48,327 bases of DNA from Thermoflavifilum sp. (GTDB lineage: Bacteria; Bacteroidota; Bacteroidia; Chitinophagales; Chitinophagaceae), in contig JADGHY010000001.1 in NCBI GenBank assembly GCA_019683625.1, positions 1 through 48,327 of the forward strand. The letters are read 5' to 3'. Shown here one piece after another: positions 10,201 to 17,071 of the stretch. The position numbers and the translations under genes are program-made. How positions within the stretch are numbered: position 1 is the stretch's first letter; each line of letters begins with the position of its first letter. Under the pieces are notes generated by a model. The model was not told the origin of the DNA, did no database searches, and saw only the letters and a list, made by a program, of their open reading frames with translations.

Positions 10201-10557
10201 CACCAGTTTATTGTTCAACACCTGATAACTCAAATGCAATCCGCTGAGCAGGGAATCCAGGATTTGCTCCACCGGCCTGTCAGTAGCCGAAATGCTGATG
10301 CGTGTATCCACGGGCACTTCCGCATTGTTGTATAAGAACCGATAGCCGGTTTTGTGTTGGATCATGTTCAAGACGCGTTCCAGCTTCACATCCTGCAGGT
10401 GCAAACTAAGCCTTGATTCCTGGGAGAAGGCTTTTGCGTAAGCCTGTATAAAACCAGCCAGCAGGAGAAGCGTAGTCCATTTCATACATAACAAAACTTT
10501 AAACTTGCTTCCTGAGAAAAAGCTATAAGCATATGGTTGATTTTTCATAATTTTCAT
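7213..10557 (-). CDS. susC: SusC-type TonB-dependent transporter with STN signalling domain (PUL 1)
   Basis: About 1114 aa from the ATG at 10557. ATG 10548 is equally possible, and an open frame to 10638 runs through a hairpin and is unlikely to be translated. After a signal sequence come three regions: an STN (secretin/TonB N-terminal) domain at about residues 49-121 (LERVLNMIQHKTGYRFLYNN); a CarboxypepD_reg-like domain at 131-208 (GRVTDSLGRPLIGVTIQVKG); and the plug and 22-strand barrel, ending INLTF. The plug starts with NEVVVVGYGTQKK and carries the SusC signature around GLGTVYGDPNPLYVVDGV. It imports oligosaccharides with SusD. The STN domain is the part that talks to FecR anti-sigma factors, matching the FecR and sigma genes just upstream, so it is transporter and transducer in one. 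Confidence 0.95.
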   Translation of the reverse strand: MKIMKNQPYAYSFFSGSKFKVLLCMKWTTLLLLAGFIQAYAKAFSQESRLSLHLQDVKLERVLNMIQHKTGYRFLYNNAEVPVDTRISISATDRPVEQILDSLLSGLHLSYQVLNNKLVVIAPHAEQLQPVEVHGRVTDSLGRPLIGVTIQVKGATAGTVTNEEGAFQIEVPDDAVLVISYVGYQTVEIPVNGRSTLEIVLRPSVSQLNEVVVVGYGTQKKIDVTGAVAQIKGEDIAKQSSVNAISSLQGKVAGVQITNSGQPGASPEIRIRGLGTVYGDPNPLYVVDGVWYSDISFLNPADIESISILKDASSESIYGIRAANGVVLITTKKGISGKMQVHYNGYAGWQSVTHPLKMADAREYATLINELYQINGNNPIYDPNQFGKGTDWYHQILRNALITNHEISVNGGTDKAAYRFSLGYLDQQGLVEKNDYKRYTTLVKNDFQPLNALHIGYTVTGAYSFSHDYPPGIFHELYAAAPVVPVYYADGSYGDPSDYNVADGSNFNPQVTLDFFHQQSRIYRLSGNVFAELKLWKDLTFRTSWGGEFAQQEVRNYVPVYKATLKQQNSTSKLTLTRDETRNWIVENTFTYQHQFGAHHITVLAGQSAQRYKFYELTASAENVPDNSEGDFYLSLGDQNSRFASDRGDLSTVASYFGRINYAFRNRYLINASFRADGSSKFTGSNRWGYFPSVGAGWVISEESFMKNQHAFSYLKLRGSWGKIGNASVPSNISVLTVTQIPQFTAVFGNPEAYYTGASITTIVPPTTYWERGVGTDIGLEATTLQDRLNLEIDYYIKKTEKAIFDIPILGSLGTTSGTIIGNQADFQNKGVEFTLSWADQIGTKWHYSISANLSQNNNKVLSVTTGANPIYQAVGTTGSNNFNTRTIVGQPIGEFFGRKVIGVFQSQDDINNYVGKDGTPIQPTAKPGDFKFADINGDGVIDDRDRVVLGNPNPKYLYGINTTWSYQQFDLTLDFQGVAGVDIYNANLGFRYGGENFTQDFFDHRWHGPGTSNTYPSANIGGGENYISNSFYVQNGSYFRVRNIQLGYTLPDRLTQRWQISRLRIYVNAQNALNFFSYKGFSPEIGGSPTRAGVDVNVYPMYATYNAGINLTF

Positions 10558-10618
10558 GCGTTTTGGGTGTACATAAAATCCTTCCGGTTGTCTGTGCCGA
10601 AGGGTTATCATCCGTTCA

Positions 10619-10653
10619 GAAGGGAAATGCGCCAACATTTCCCTTCGTTTTTT
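10619..10653 (+). terminator. plus-oriented intrinsic terminator inside the FecR-susC gap
   Basis: A perfect 11-bp inverted repeat, GAAGGGAAATG (10619-10629) and CATTTCCCTTC (10636-10646), has a 6-nt loop and is followed by GTTTTTTAAA on the plus strand. On the minus strand, the direction of all neighbouring genes, the hairpin is followed by TGAACGG with no U-tract. The orientation is therefore antisense to the operon. It lies about 60 bp upstream of the susC start. See findings for the antisense RNA idea. Confidence 0.7.
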
Positions 10654-10698
10654 AAACAGGTATTAGGAAGTGTTCACATCTGCCATAGGTCAATGGAT

Positions 10699-11895
10699 TT
10701 AAGGTGAAACCATTTGTGCTTCGCTGCTGCCGATATACACATCCTGGTTTTGGATGCGATAGGCAAAAGGTTGATGCGGTGAAGCTAACTGCAGGGCCTG
10801 CAAAGCTTCTGAAAGCGATTCTGTGGTGAAAATGCCCGTGAAATGATAATGGCGGGGAGCATCGTCCAGAAAATGAATACGCACATTATACCAGCGCTCC
10901 ATCTGCCGGGCAAGGGCTTCAAAAGACTCCTGCTGAAAGGCCAGTTGATTGTGAATCCACGATACTTCTGCGATCAAGGTATCGTGAGGCATGGGTTTTA
11001 CGGGGATGATGGTGTACACGGTGGGCAAAGAGGCCGCTGCCGTATCCAGTTGAAGGGTTGCCCCGGATTCGTTGGAGACCACAATTTTTTCTTTGGGGTG
11101 TAAAATCACCCGGCGCTCGGGCTGGCCTGGAAAGGTTACCTCGATGGCGCCTTTTAGCAACACGGCTTCAGTGGTTTCATCGTCGGGGTAGGCGCGCACA
11201 TCGAAAACAGTACCCAGCACCCGAATATTCATGGCCGGCGTGTGAATGATGAATGGATGCTGTTCCTGGTGAACCACATCAAAATAGGCTTCGCCCCGGA
11301 GATGTACTTCCCGATGAGCTTTCTGTAAAAAATCATGGGCATATACCAGTTCGCTTCCCGCATTGAGCCACACTTTCGATCCATCGGGCAACAACACCTG
11401 CAAACGAGCTCCTTTAGCTGCCATCACCGTATCGAGTTTGGGAAGGGCCAGCTGTGCAGCGTTTTCTGTGATTGCCGGACGGGCATGCTGTTCGGAAGAA
11501 CCGGGCAACCGAATCCACCAGGCCAGTCCGATCAATAGCACTGTGATGGTCATTCCTCCCGCCAGCATAGCTATCTTCCGCCTGCGCTTCTTTTGCTCCG
11601 CTTCCTCCACTTCCCAGGGATAGATTTCGCGCTCCACATCGGCCTGAGAAAAATCTGATGGCTCCAGCTGCCCCATCTCGGCCATCCGCTGCACATGCCA
11701 GGCAAAGAAATCACCACCCTTTACCCTTTCATTCGTTTCTGGCGATGGATGCCAAGCCTGCATCAAGGTTTCCAAGACATAATGCGCTTCAGGATGCCCT
11801 TTCAGCCATTCATCCAGCTCCTTCAGCTCATCGAGCGTGGCTTCACCACTCACTTTCTTGGCCATAAGCTCCCATATCCGGTCCTGTGCTTCCAT
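10699..11895 (-). CDS. FecR-family anti-sigma factor (PUL 1)
   Basis: 398 aa from the ATG at 11895. The frame can be opened to a TTG at 11976 that overlaps the sigma stop, but the family begins at MEAQDRIWELMAKK, so the internal ATG was chosen. The cytoplasmic N-terminus (about 1-110) has the ASD pattern KKVSGEATLDELKELDEWL. One membrane segment follows (IAMLAGGMTITVLLIGLAWW). The periplasmic FecR domain reads LPDGSKVWLNAGSELVYAHDF and GEAYFDVVHQEQHPFIIHT. A DUF4974-type STN-like domain lies at the C-terminus (ESFEALARQMERWYNVRIHF). It holds the sigma factor until SusC, through its STN domain, signals substrate. It is encoded right after sigma and 140 bp before susC. Confidence 0.94.
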   Translation of the reverse strand: MEAQDRIWELMAKKVSGEATLDELKELDEWLKGHPEAHYVLETLMQAWHPSPETNERVKGGDFFAWHVQRMAEMGQLEPSDFSQADVEREIYPWEVEEAEQKKRRRKIAMLAGGMTITVLLIGLAWWIRLPGSSEQHARPAITENAAQLALPKLDTVMAAKGARLQVLLPDGSKVWLNAGSELVYAHDFLQKAHREVHLRGEAYFDVVHQEQHPFIIHTPAMNIRVLGTVFDVRAYPDDETTEAVLLKGAIEVTFPGQPERRVILHPKEKIVVSNESGATLQLDTAAASLPTVYTIIPVKPMPHDTLIAEVSWIHNQLAFQQESFEALARQMERWYNVRIHFLDDAPRHYHFTGIFTTESLSEALQALQLASPHQPFAYRIQNQDVYIGSSEAQMVSP

Positions 11896-11972
11896 GCGTA
11901 CAGATTGGGTGTAGGTTCTTTTCTTTATGGCACGAAAAAACCGGGATACCCTGAAAAAAGCGAAAAAATTTT

Positions 11973-12557
11973 TCAACGGGAGGAAACTACGGGCTGAATA
12001 GCCTCGGCAATCTTGCGAAATGCAATACCCATTTGAGTTTCAACGGTTTTGACGGAAATTTGCAGCAGCTCGGCAACTTCTTTGTAACGCAACCCATCGT
12101 CTTTGACGAGCCGGAAAATCAAGCGGCATCGCGCCGGCAGGCTCTCAATAGCATTTTCCATGTGCCTGCGTAATTCATTGTTCAACAGCATCTGCTCCGG
12201 ATCATCGGTCGCAAACCGAATGCCGGGAATCAGCGCACCTTCAAAAGAAGCAATGTCTTCATGCGCCATACGCCCGCTGGCGCTCCGCAGGTAATTCAGG
12301 CTCCTGTGTTTGACCGCCTGATAAAGATATAACCTGATATGCCGGATACTTCCCTGGCGGGCCCGTTGCTGCCAAAGCCACATAAATACATCAGATACAA
12401 TTTCCTCGGCAACCTCATATTGCTTAACAAACACCTGAGACCAGCGAATTAAAGGCCCTGCCAATGCATCAAATAGTTTCCGATAGGCCTGCTGGTCGTC
12501 CAGCGCCGCTATCTGATGCCACAGATAACGATAATATGCATCCACATCTTCGTGCAT
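11973..12557 (-). CDS. ECF RNA polymerase sigma-70 factor of PUL 1
   Basis: 194 aa with region 2 (EVAEEIVSDVFMWLWQQR) and region 4 (SLPARCRLIFRLVKDDGLRYKEVAELLQISVKTVETQM). This is the typical Bacteroidota ECF partner of FecR. The start ATG at 12557 is the first ATG in the frame. It should activate the susC operon once released by FecR. Its own promoter faces away from the protoglobin gene in a 159-bp divergent gap. Only a weak -7-like TATCTTAC is visible there, and no copy of the ECF motif found near 45,750. Confidence 0.94.
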   Translation of the reverse strand: MHEDVDAYYRYLWHQIAALDDQQAYRKLFDALAGPLIRWSQVFVKQYEVAEEIVSDVFMWLWQQRARQGSIRHIRLYLYQAVKHRSLNYLRSASGRMAHEDIASFEGALIPGIRFATDDPEQMLLNNELRRHMENAIESLPARCRLIFRLVKDDGLRYKEVAELLQISVKTVETQMGIAFRKIAEAIQPVVSSR

Positions 12558-12652
12558 GGTAGTGGGTTACTCCAATGAGTAAGATAATGCGTTTCGGCCG
12601 CCTAAAAAAATTTTCCTAAAAACTACCGCCACGAAGAAATAAAAATTTGCAG

Positions 12653-12673
12653 AAATGAAAAAAAATTTCATTT
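12653..12673. promoter_or_regulatory. inverted repeat AAATGAAA-N5-TTTCATTT
   Basis: Two perfect 8-bp arms (12653-12660 and 12666-12673) with an A5 spacer lie in the gap between the divergent sigma and protoglobin genes. The repeat abuts the GTTAGGA palindrome at 12675. It may be part of a regulator site or simply an AT-rich promoter element. Confidence 0.4.
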
Positions 12674-12674
12674 T

Positions 12675-12689
12675 GTTAGGAATCCTAAC
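12675..12689. promoter_or_regulatory. perfect palindrome GTTAGGA-A-TCCTAAC upstream of protoglobin
   Basis: A perfect 15-bp palindrome with one central base ends 27 bp before the protoglobin ATG at 12717. Its size and place suit an operator for a dimeric repressor. The MarR-type regulator encoded next door is the obvious candidate binder. I found no second copy in front of that regulator gene. Confidence 0.5.
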
Positions 12690-12716
12690 TATATTTACTT
12701 CAAAATATTACCCACT

Positions 12717-13298
12717 ATGGCAACGACAAATATTCCCGGTTACACTTACGGGCAGGTGCCGGCAGCACCTTTTAACCTCCAAGATCTTGAACGGCTCAAA
12801 CAAACCGTTTTATTCAGCGAAAAAGATGCTGAATATTTGCGGATGGCCGGAGAGATCCTGCGCGATCAGGTTGATGAAATCCTGGAGCTCTGGTATGGTT
12901 TTGTGAGGCAGCATCCACATCTGCTGGCTTATTTTGGAAAAGATGGTACAATTGATCAATCTTATCTGCAGGCTGTTCGCAAACGATTTGGCCAGTGGAT
13001 CCGCGATTTATGCGAGCGGGATTTTGATCAGCAATGGTTGAATTACCAATATGAAATCGGGTTAAGGCATCATGTTTCCAAAAAAAATCAGACAGATCAT
13101 GCACAGGCGGCACCTTTTATCCATTATCGGTACATGGTTGCCTTCATTTATCCCATCACGGCAACCATAAAATCCTTTCTGGCCAAAAAAGCACATCCCG
13201 CAGAAATTGTTGACCAGATGCATCAGGCATGGTTTAAAGCCGTAGTACTTACCGTGGTGTTATGGACCTATCCCTACATCAGGCCGGGTGAATTTTGA
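12717..13298 (+). CDS. protoglobin-domain heme protein
   Basis: 193 aa, a single-domain protoglobin (PF11563). It has the N-terminal extension typical of the family (IPGYTYGQV), the helix with LELWYGFVRQHPHLLAYF, and the F-helix motif YQYEIGLRHH followed by KKNQTDHAQ. His118 is the likely proximal heme ligand. It is not fused to an output domain such as a kinase or cyclase, so it is a free globin that may bind O2, NO or CO, or detoxify NO; the ligand is inferred. Two inverted repeats precede it, and a MarR-type regulator follows 85 bp downstream on the same strand. Start: ATG at 12717. An upstream frame from 12655 is out of phase and was rejected. Confidence 0.9.
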   Translation: MATTNIPGYTYGQVPAAPFNLQDLERLKQTVLFSEKDAEYLRMAGEILRDQVDEILELWYGFVRQHPHLLAYFGKDGTIDQSYLQAVRKRFGQWIRDLCERDFDQQWLNYQYEIGLRHHVSKKNQTDHAQAAPFIHYRYMVAFIYPITATIKSFLAKKAHPAEIVDQMHQAWFKAVVLTVVLWTYPYIRPGEF

Positions 13299-13362
13299 AA
13301 AATTGCTCAGGAGAAGGCTTCTGGCTAATACTACACAGCCATGTTGTATCAGGCAGAAAATG

Positions 13363-13370
13363 TAATTTTA
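13363..13370 (+). promoter_or_regulatory. -7 box TAATTTTA before the MarR gene
   Basis: TAATTTTA matches TAnnTTTG at 7 of 8 positions. A TTG lies 16 bp upstream, and the ATG at 13384 lies 13 bp downstream. It would give the regulator its own promoter with a leader of only about 7 nt. Confidence 0.4.
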
Positions 13371-13383
13371 GCAAAAACACACG

Positions 13384-13989
13384 ATGCCTTCTCCGTTTGA
13401 TGTTGCCTGGCAGAATGAATCGCTTGAAGGAAAGATAGTGGTGGCACTGGAGCGGATTGCGGAGGCCTTTCGGGTCCTGGCATGGGAAGTGAGCAAAAAA
13501 AGCGGATTGAGTCCGATTCAATTGCAAATTCTCGTATTCTGTTTGTTTCATGAACAGCAGATGGCAACTGTTTCCACTTTGGCCGAAGAGTTTCACCTCA
13601 CCAAAGCCACCATCAGCGAATCTGTCCGCATCCTGGAAAATCGGCAACTGATTGTCCGCAAAAAATCCAAGCAAGACCAGCGCAGCCATCACCTGGTGCT
13701 TACTGCCAAAGGGAAAAAGTTAGCTCAGCAAGCCTCACAGTTTGCAGACGCTTTGGTAAAGGCAGCTATGCAATTGCAAAAATCTGTAAAAACATCTATG
13801 CTGGATGGTTTGCTGCACATGATTTATGATTTGCAGCAACAAGGAATGATTCATCCCCAGCGCATGTGCTGGAATTGCCGATTTTACACGCAACACAAAC
13901 AACAACCGTATTGTGCCCTGCTGCAAAAGGCTTTGCAAATAGCCGATTTGCGCATCGATTGTCCGGAGTTTCAGGCTATTTCTTCTTAA
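13384..13989 (+). CDS. MarR-type winged-helix regulator with C-terminal four-cysteine motif
   Basis: 201 aa. Residues 15-145 are a MarR fold: LSPIQLQILVFCLF, the recognition helix region LAEEFHLTKATISESVRILENRQLI, and a wing at KKSKQDQRSHHLVLT. The C-terminal tail, about 155-201, is not part of a standard MarR. It holds Cys162, Cys165, Cys177 and Cys193 (CX2C-X11-C-X15-C, in RMCWNC, QPYC and RIDCPEF). Four cysteines with this layout suggest an iron-sulfur cluster or zinc site; this is inference. It follows the protoglobin gene and ends 3 bp from the convergent GH53 gene, with no room for a terminator. It may sense NO or redox state and control the globin. Confidence 0.88.
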   Translation: MPSPFDVAWQNESLEGKIVVALERIAEAFRVLAWEVSKKSGLSPIQLQILVFCLFHEQQMATVSTLAEEFHLTKATISESVRILENRQLIVRKKSKQDQRSHHLVLTAKGKKLAQQASQFADALVKAAMQLQKSVKTSMLDGLLHMIYDLQQQGMIHPQRMCWNCRFYTQHKQQPYCALLQKALQIADLRIDCPEFQAISS

Positions 13990-13992
13990 GAT

Positions 13993-15015
13993 TCATCGAA
14001 GAGGGTCCTGTGGTGGAATCTGGTATTGTTTGGCCAGTGCATCATAAATATGCAAAAGCGAATCATTGGCAATGCCCTGTTGATTGAATATGGCCTCCCA
14101 GGTATTCAACGGTTCCCAAATAAAGGTGCCCCAGCCTTTGTGGTTGGGCAATTGGAAAACAATATCATTCACTTCTTTTTTGTGATACGTGTATTCCACC
14201 ACGATAATGGGCTGGGCATAGCGCATAGCCAAATCGGTTAGGTTATTTCGCAAATCCGTTAATGTGCCATGCCATTGGGGATAATAGGATTGTCCGATGA
14301 GGTCAAAAGGCACCTGGCGTTGCAACATGGCATCCAGAAATGCCCGGGACTCGGTATTTTGGCCTCCATCGGCAATATGCAACATCACCAGAATATGCGG
14401 ATCCACGGCTTTCACGGCAGCAATAGCTGTCTTTAATAAATCGGCAAGTGTATCCGGATGGTTAAAGCTGCCCACAGGCCATAGCATACCATGATTAATT
14501 TCATTGCCGGTTTGCACGACATCGGGTAAGGTGCCTTGCTGTTGTAAGGCCAGCAATACGTTTCGGGTGTAAGCATACAGGGAATCTTTAAGCAAAGGCA
14601 AATTCAGGTTTTCCCAGGCTTTGGGGATGTATTGTTTACCGGGGTCGGCCCAGGTATCGCTGTAGTGAAAATCCAGCAAGAAGCCCATGCCAGCGGCTTT
14701 GATGCGGCGTGCCATAGCCAATGTATGCGTCAGATCACAATAGCCCTTCCCCGGTGCATAACCACTATCGGCTTCGGGGTGTACGAAGATGCGCAAGCGA
14801 ATAAAATTAAAACCATGTTCATGTAAGATGTTGATGGCATCTTCGGTTTTTCCATCCACCTGAAAATGCATGCCCTTATCTTCCAGCTGGGGCAAAAATG
14901 AAATATCGGCACCGAGTATACGAGGCAATGGTTGCGCCATTACAGATGGATGTGAGCTGCATCCCAGGCTCAAAATGGCCACACTTATCAAAGGCAATAA
15001 GGAAAAGGAGCGCAT
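13993..15015 (-). CDS. GH53 arabinogalactan endo-beta-1,4-galactanase, lipoprotein
   Basis: 340 aa from the ATG at 15015. The open frame to 15066 adds 17 residues without a signal. The lipobox is ILSLGC, with Cys19. The single domain is a GH53 TIM barrel: LGADISFLPQLEDKG, the FIRLRIFVHP strand, and LLDFHYSDTWADPGKQ. The acid/base is Glu172 in QTGNEINHG, and the nucleophile is Glu274 in VVEYTYHKK. It cleaves beta-1,4-galactan side chains of pectin, probably at the cell surface. It lies 51 bp after the symporter gene on the same strand, so the two may be cotranscribed. No SusC/D pair stands next to it. Confidence 0.93.
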   Translation of the reverse strand: MRSFSLLPLISVAILSLGCSSHPSVMAQPLPRILGADISFLPQLEDKGMHFQVDGKTEDAINILHEHGFNFIRLRIFVHPEADSGYAPGKGYCDLTHTLAMARRIKAAGMGFLLDFHYSDTWADPGKQYIPKAWENLNLPLLKDSLYAYTRNVLLALQQQGTLPDVVQTGNEINHGMLWPVGSFNHPDTLADLLKTAIAAVKAVDPHILVMLHIADGGQNTESRAFLDAMLQRQVPFDLIGQSYYPQWHGTLTDLRNNLTDLAMRYAQPIIVVEYTYHKKEVNDIVFQLPNHKGWGTFIWEPLNTWEAIFNQQGIANDSLLHIYDALAKQYQIPPQDPLR

Positions 15016-15066
15016 ATCTTTTCTTTTAGGGATAAAATGGATCAACACAAATATCCTATCCTGCAC

Positions 15067-16350
15067 TTAGGATTCCATCATGTGTATAGACGATGTTTGT
15101 GCTTGCTTAACGGATGAATCAGATAGAAATCCTTGTTCCCATCGGCTGATGACACCGGTAGCCACAGCATTCCCAAGCACATTGGTAGCGGTTCGGCCCA
15201 TATCGAAGAGTTGATCAATACCCAGCAACAGCACCACGCCTTCTGCCGGCAGGTGAAACATGGTTAATGAAGCAGCTACCACCACAAGGGCTGCCCGGGG
15301 CACACCTGCAATGCCTTTGCTCATCACCATCAATACCAATAAGATGATGATTTGTTTTTCAACAGGCATATTCATGCCATAGGATTGGGCAATAAATAAA
15401 GTGGCAAATGTCATATACATCATTGAACCATCCAGGTTAAACGAATAACCCACGGGTAATACAAAGCTCACAATTTTGTTCGGGCATCCCACTCGCTGCA
15501 ATCTATCCATCAACAGCGGGAAAGCTGCCTCACTGCTGGCCGTGCTAAAAGCCAGCATCACGGGCTCAGCAATGGCTTTTATCAGGGGAAGAATCTTTTT
15601 TCTCATCACGAGTGCACCTGCCAATAAAATCATCATCCACAATAGGGCAATGCCTAAATAAAATTCCAGGATTAACTTGCCAAAAACCCAAATAATATCA
15701 GTACCGTTCTCCGCAACCGTAGCAGCCAGCGAAGTGAATACCGCGAAGGGTGCAAGCGCAATCACATAGCCCGTCATCTTCAACATGATGTCGGCCACCG
15801 CTTCAAAAAAATGCACCACGGCTTTTGCCCGTTCGCCAATAGCCGCTGCTGCTATCCCAAAAAACAAGGCAAACACCACGATCTGCAAAATTTCATTATG
15901 GGTAATGGCATCGCCAATACTGGTTGGGAAAACATGGGTAATGAAATTGCGAAAGTCTAAACCGGTTGTAGAAATGGCTTCAGACGATGTTTTCTCGGGC
16001 ATGGGCAAATGCAGATGCAAACCCGGTTTGAAGAAATTAACCAAAAGCAACCCTAAACACAATGATAACAAGGATGCAGCTACAAACCAGGCCAATGCCT
16101 TCACGCCAATACGCCCCACCGCCCGGATATCGCCCACCCGGGCAACGCCTACAATCAATGTGCTCAGCACCAACGGTGCAATTAACATTTTGATGAGACG
16201 CAAAAAGATTTCTGTAACAATGGAAATGTCGTGGGAAAATTTTTTTACGCTGGCTTCATCTGGATACCACTCGCGATACACATATCCGGTGCAGGCACCG
16301 GCAAACAGCGCCACCAAAATCCAGAAGGCTAATTTGTTTTTTCTCAACAA
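15067..16350 (-). CDS. dicarboxylate/amino acid:cation symporter (DAACS family), TTG start
   Basis: 427 aa with the SDF/DAACS (GltP/DctA-like) pattern of eight membrane helices. Signature stretches include SFNLDGSMMYMTFATLF, MSKGIAGVPRAALVVV and FDMGRTATNVLGNAVA, which line the substrate and cation sites. It likely imports C4-dicarboxylates or acidic amino acids with Na+ or H+; the exact substrate is unclear. No ATG exists upstream before a stop at 16363, and the first internal ATG lies inside the membrane region. Translation must therefore start at one of two tandem TTG codons (16350 or 16347). TTTG-N19-TACTATTG at 16400-16370 makes a good promoter on this strand. Confidence 0.92.
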   Translation of the reverse strand: MLRKNKLAFWILVALFAGACTGYVYREWYPDEASVKKFSHDISIVTEIFLRLIKMLIAPLVLSTLIVGVARVGDIRAVGRIGVKALAWFVAASLLSLCLGLLLVNFFKPGLHLHLPMPEKTSSEAISTTGLDFRNFITHVFPTSIGDAITHNEILQIVVFALFFGIAAAAIGERAKAVVHFFEAVADIMLKMTGYVIALAPFAVFTSLAATVAENGTDIIWVFGKLILEFYLGIALLWMMILLAGALVMRKKILPLIKAIAEPVMLAFSTASSEAAFPLLMDRLQRVGCPNKIVSFVLPVGYSFNLDGSMMYMTFATLFIAQSYGMNMPVEKQIIILLVLMVMSKGIAGVPRAALVVVAASLTMFHLPAEGVVLLLGIDQLFDMGRTATNVLGNAVATGVISRWEQGFLSDSSVKQAQTSSIHMMES

Positions 16351-16369
16351 ATGATGCCAATTTTATCCA

Positions 16370-16400
16370 CAATAGTAGGGAAAAGCACGGGGTTTTCAAA
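16370..16400 (-). promoter_or_regulatory. Bacteroidota-type promoter of the symporter gene
   Basis: Read on the minus strand: TTTG (16400-16397), 19 bp, then TACTATTG (16377-16370). This fits the TTTG/TAnnTTTG consensus with one mismatch in the -7 box. The predicted start of transcription is near 16364, about 14 nt before the TTG start codon. Confidence 0.5.
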
Positions 16401-16445
16401 CGCATTTTTGAATCTGGACTGACAAAATCTTCTCCATAAAATGAT

Positions 16446-16453
16446 TAGCTTTG
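16446..16453 (+). promoter_or_regulatory. -7 box TAGCTTTG, 4 nt before the DinB ATG
   Basis: An exact match to TAnnTTTG. Only GCGC separates it from the ATG at 16458, so the transcript would start at or next to the start codon. No good -33 TTTG was found at the usual distance. Confidence 0.5.
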
Positions 16454-16457
16454 GCGC

Positions 16458-16988
16458 ATGTCAACCGCATCAAAACCTGACGTGTGGCTACGCGGCCCGA
16501 TTGATGGCATTGCTCCCCTGTTACAACCTGTAGCACATGCGCTTTTGCAAACACAGGAAGACGTACATCAGATCATGGAAGGATTTGCCGATGAATGGCT
16601 TTGGGAGAAGCCTGCTGGCAGAGCTTCTGCTGGTTTTCATCTGCAACACATCAGCGGTGTGGTCGATCGGCTGTTCACCTACGCCCGTGGAGAATCACTT
16701 ACTGATATCCAATTACAAGAGCTCAAACAAGAGGGACAGCCTTATCCCGGCCACGACCGGGTGGCAGCCTTGTTAGCTGCCTTGGATCATCAGATTGAAA
16801 CCGCCCTTCATCAGCTGCGCCATACTTCAGAAAACCAGTTAACCGAAATGCGATCGGTGGGGCGTAGAAAATTAGCTTCTACTGTGGCCGGACTGCTATT
16901 CCACGCAGCAGAACACAGCCAACGCCACACCGGCCAATTGCTGGTAACCGTGAGTGTGGTCAAGGAAAAACACATCCCCGCAGCATAA
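16458..16988 (+). CDS. DinB-family protein (DinB_2 four-helix bundle)
   Basis: 176 aa. The protein is a DinB/YfiT-like four-helix bundle with the three metal-ligand histidines of the family visible. One is in FHLQHISGVVDR (after helix 1), and two are in LLFHAAEHSQRHTGQL near the C-terminus. DinB-like proteins include thiol-dependent S-transferases (bacillithiol or mycothiol users) and many of unknown function. The substrate cannot be told. It is divergent from the symporter gene, and the next gene starts 83 bp downstream with its own ribosome binding site. Confidence 0.87.
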   Translation: MSTASKPDVWLRGPIDGIAPLLQPVAHALLQTQEDVHQIMEGFADEWLWEKPAGRASAGFHLQHISGVVDRLFTYARGESLTDIQLQELKQEGQPYPGHDRVAALLAALDHQIETALHQLRHTSENQLTEMRSVGRRKLASTVAGLLFHAAEHSQRHTGQLLVTVSVVKEKHIPAA

Positions 16989-17042
16989 TCGTGCCGTGCT
17001 CATTGCCGCATGTTTGCACAAATGGATTTCCCGGAAATGGTA

Positions 17043-17050
17043 TATCTTTA
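17043..17050 (+). promoter_or_regulatory. -7 box TATCTTTA before the YhcH-family gene
   Basis: TATCTTTA matches TAnnTTTG at 7 of 8 positions. The ATG at 17072 follows 21 bp later, with GAGGAA as a ribosome binding site. A TTTG lies at 17013-17016, a longer spacing than usual. Confidence 0.35.
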
Positions 17051-17071
17051 TGCAATCGAATGCTGAGGAAT

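Noticed and set aside
12655..12906. 83-codon frame starting upstream of protoglobin
   Set aside because: It runs through the promoter palindromes and overlaps the protoglobin gene out of phase. The protoglobin frame carries the conserved heme-pocket residues.
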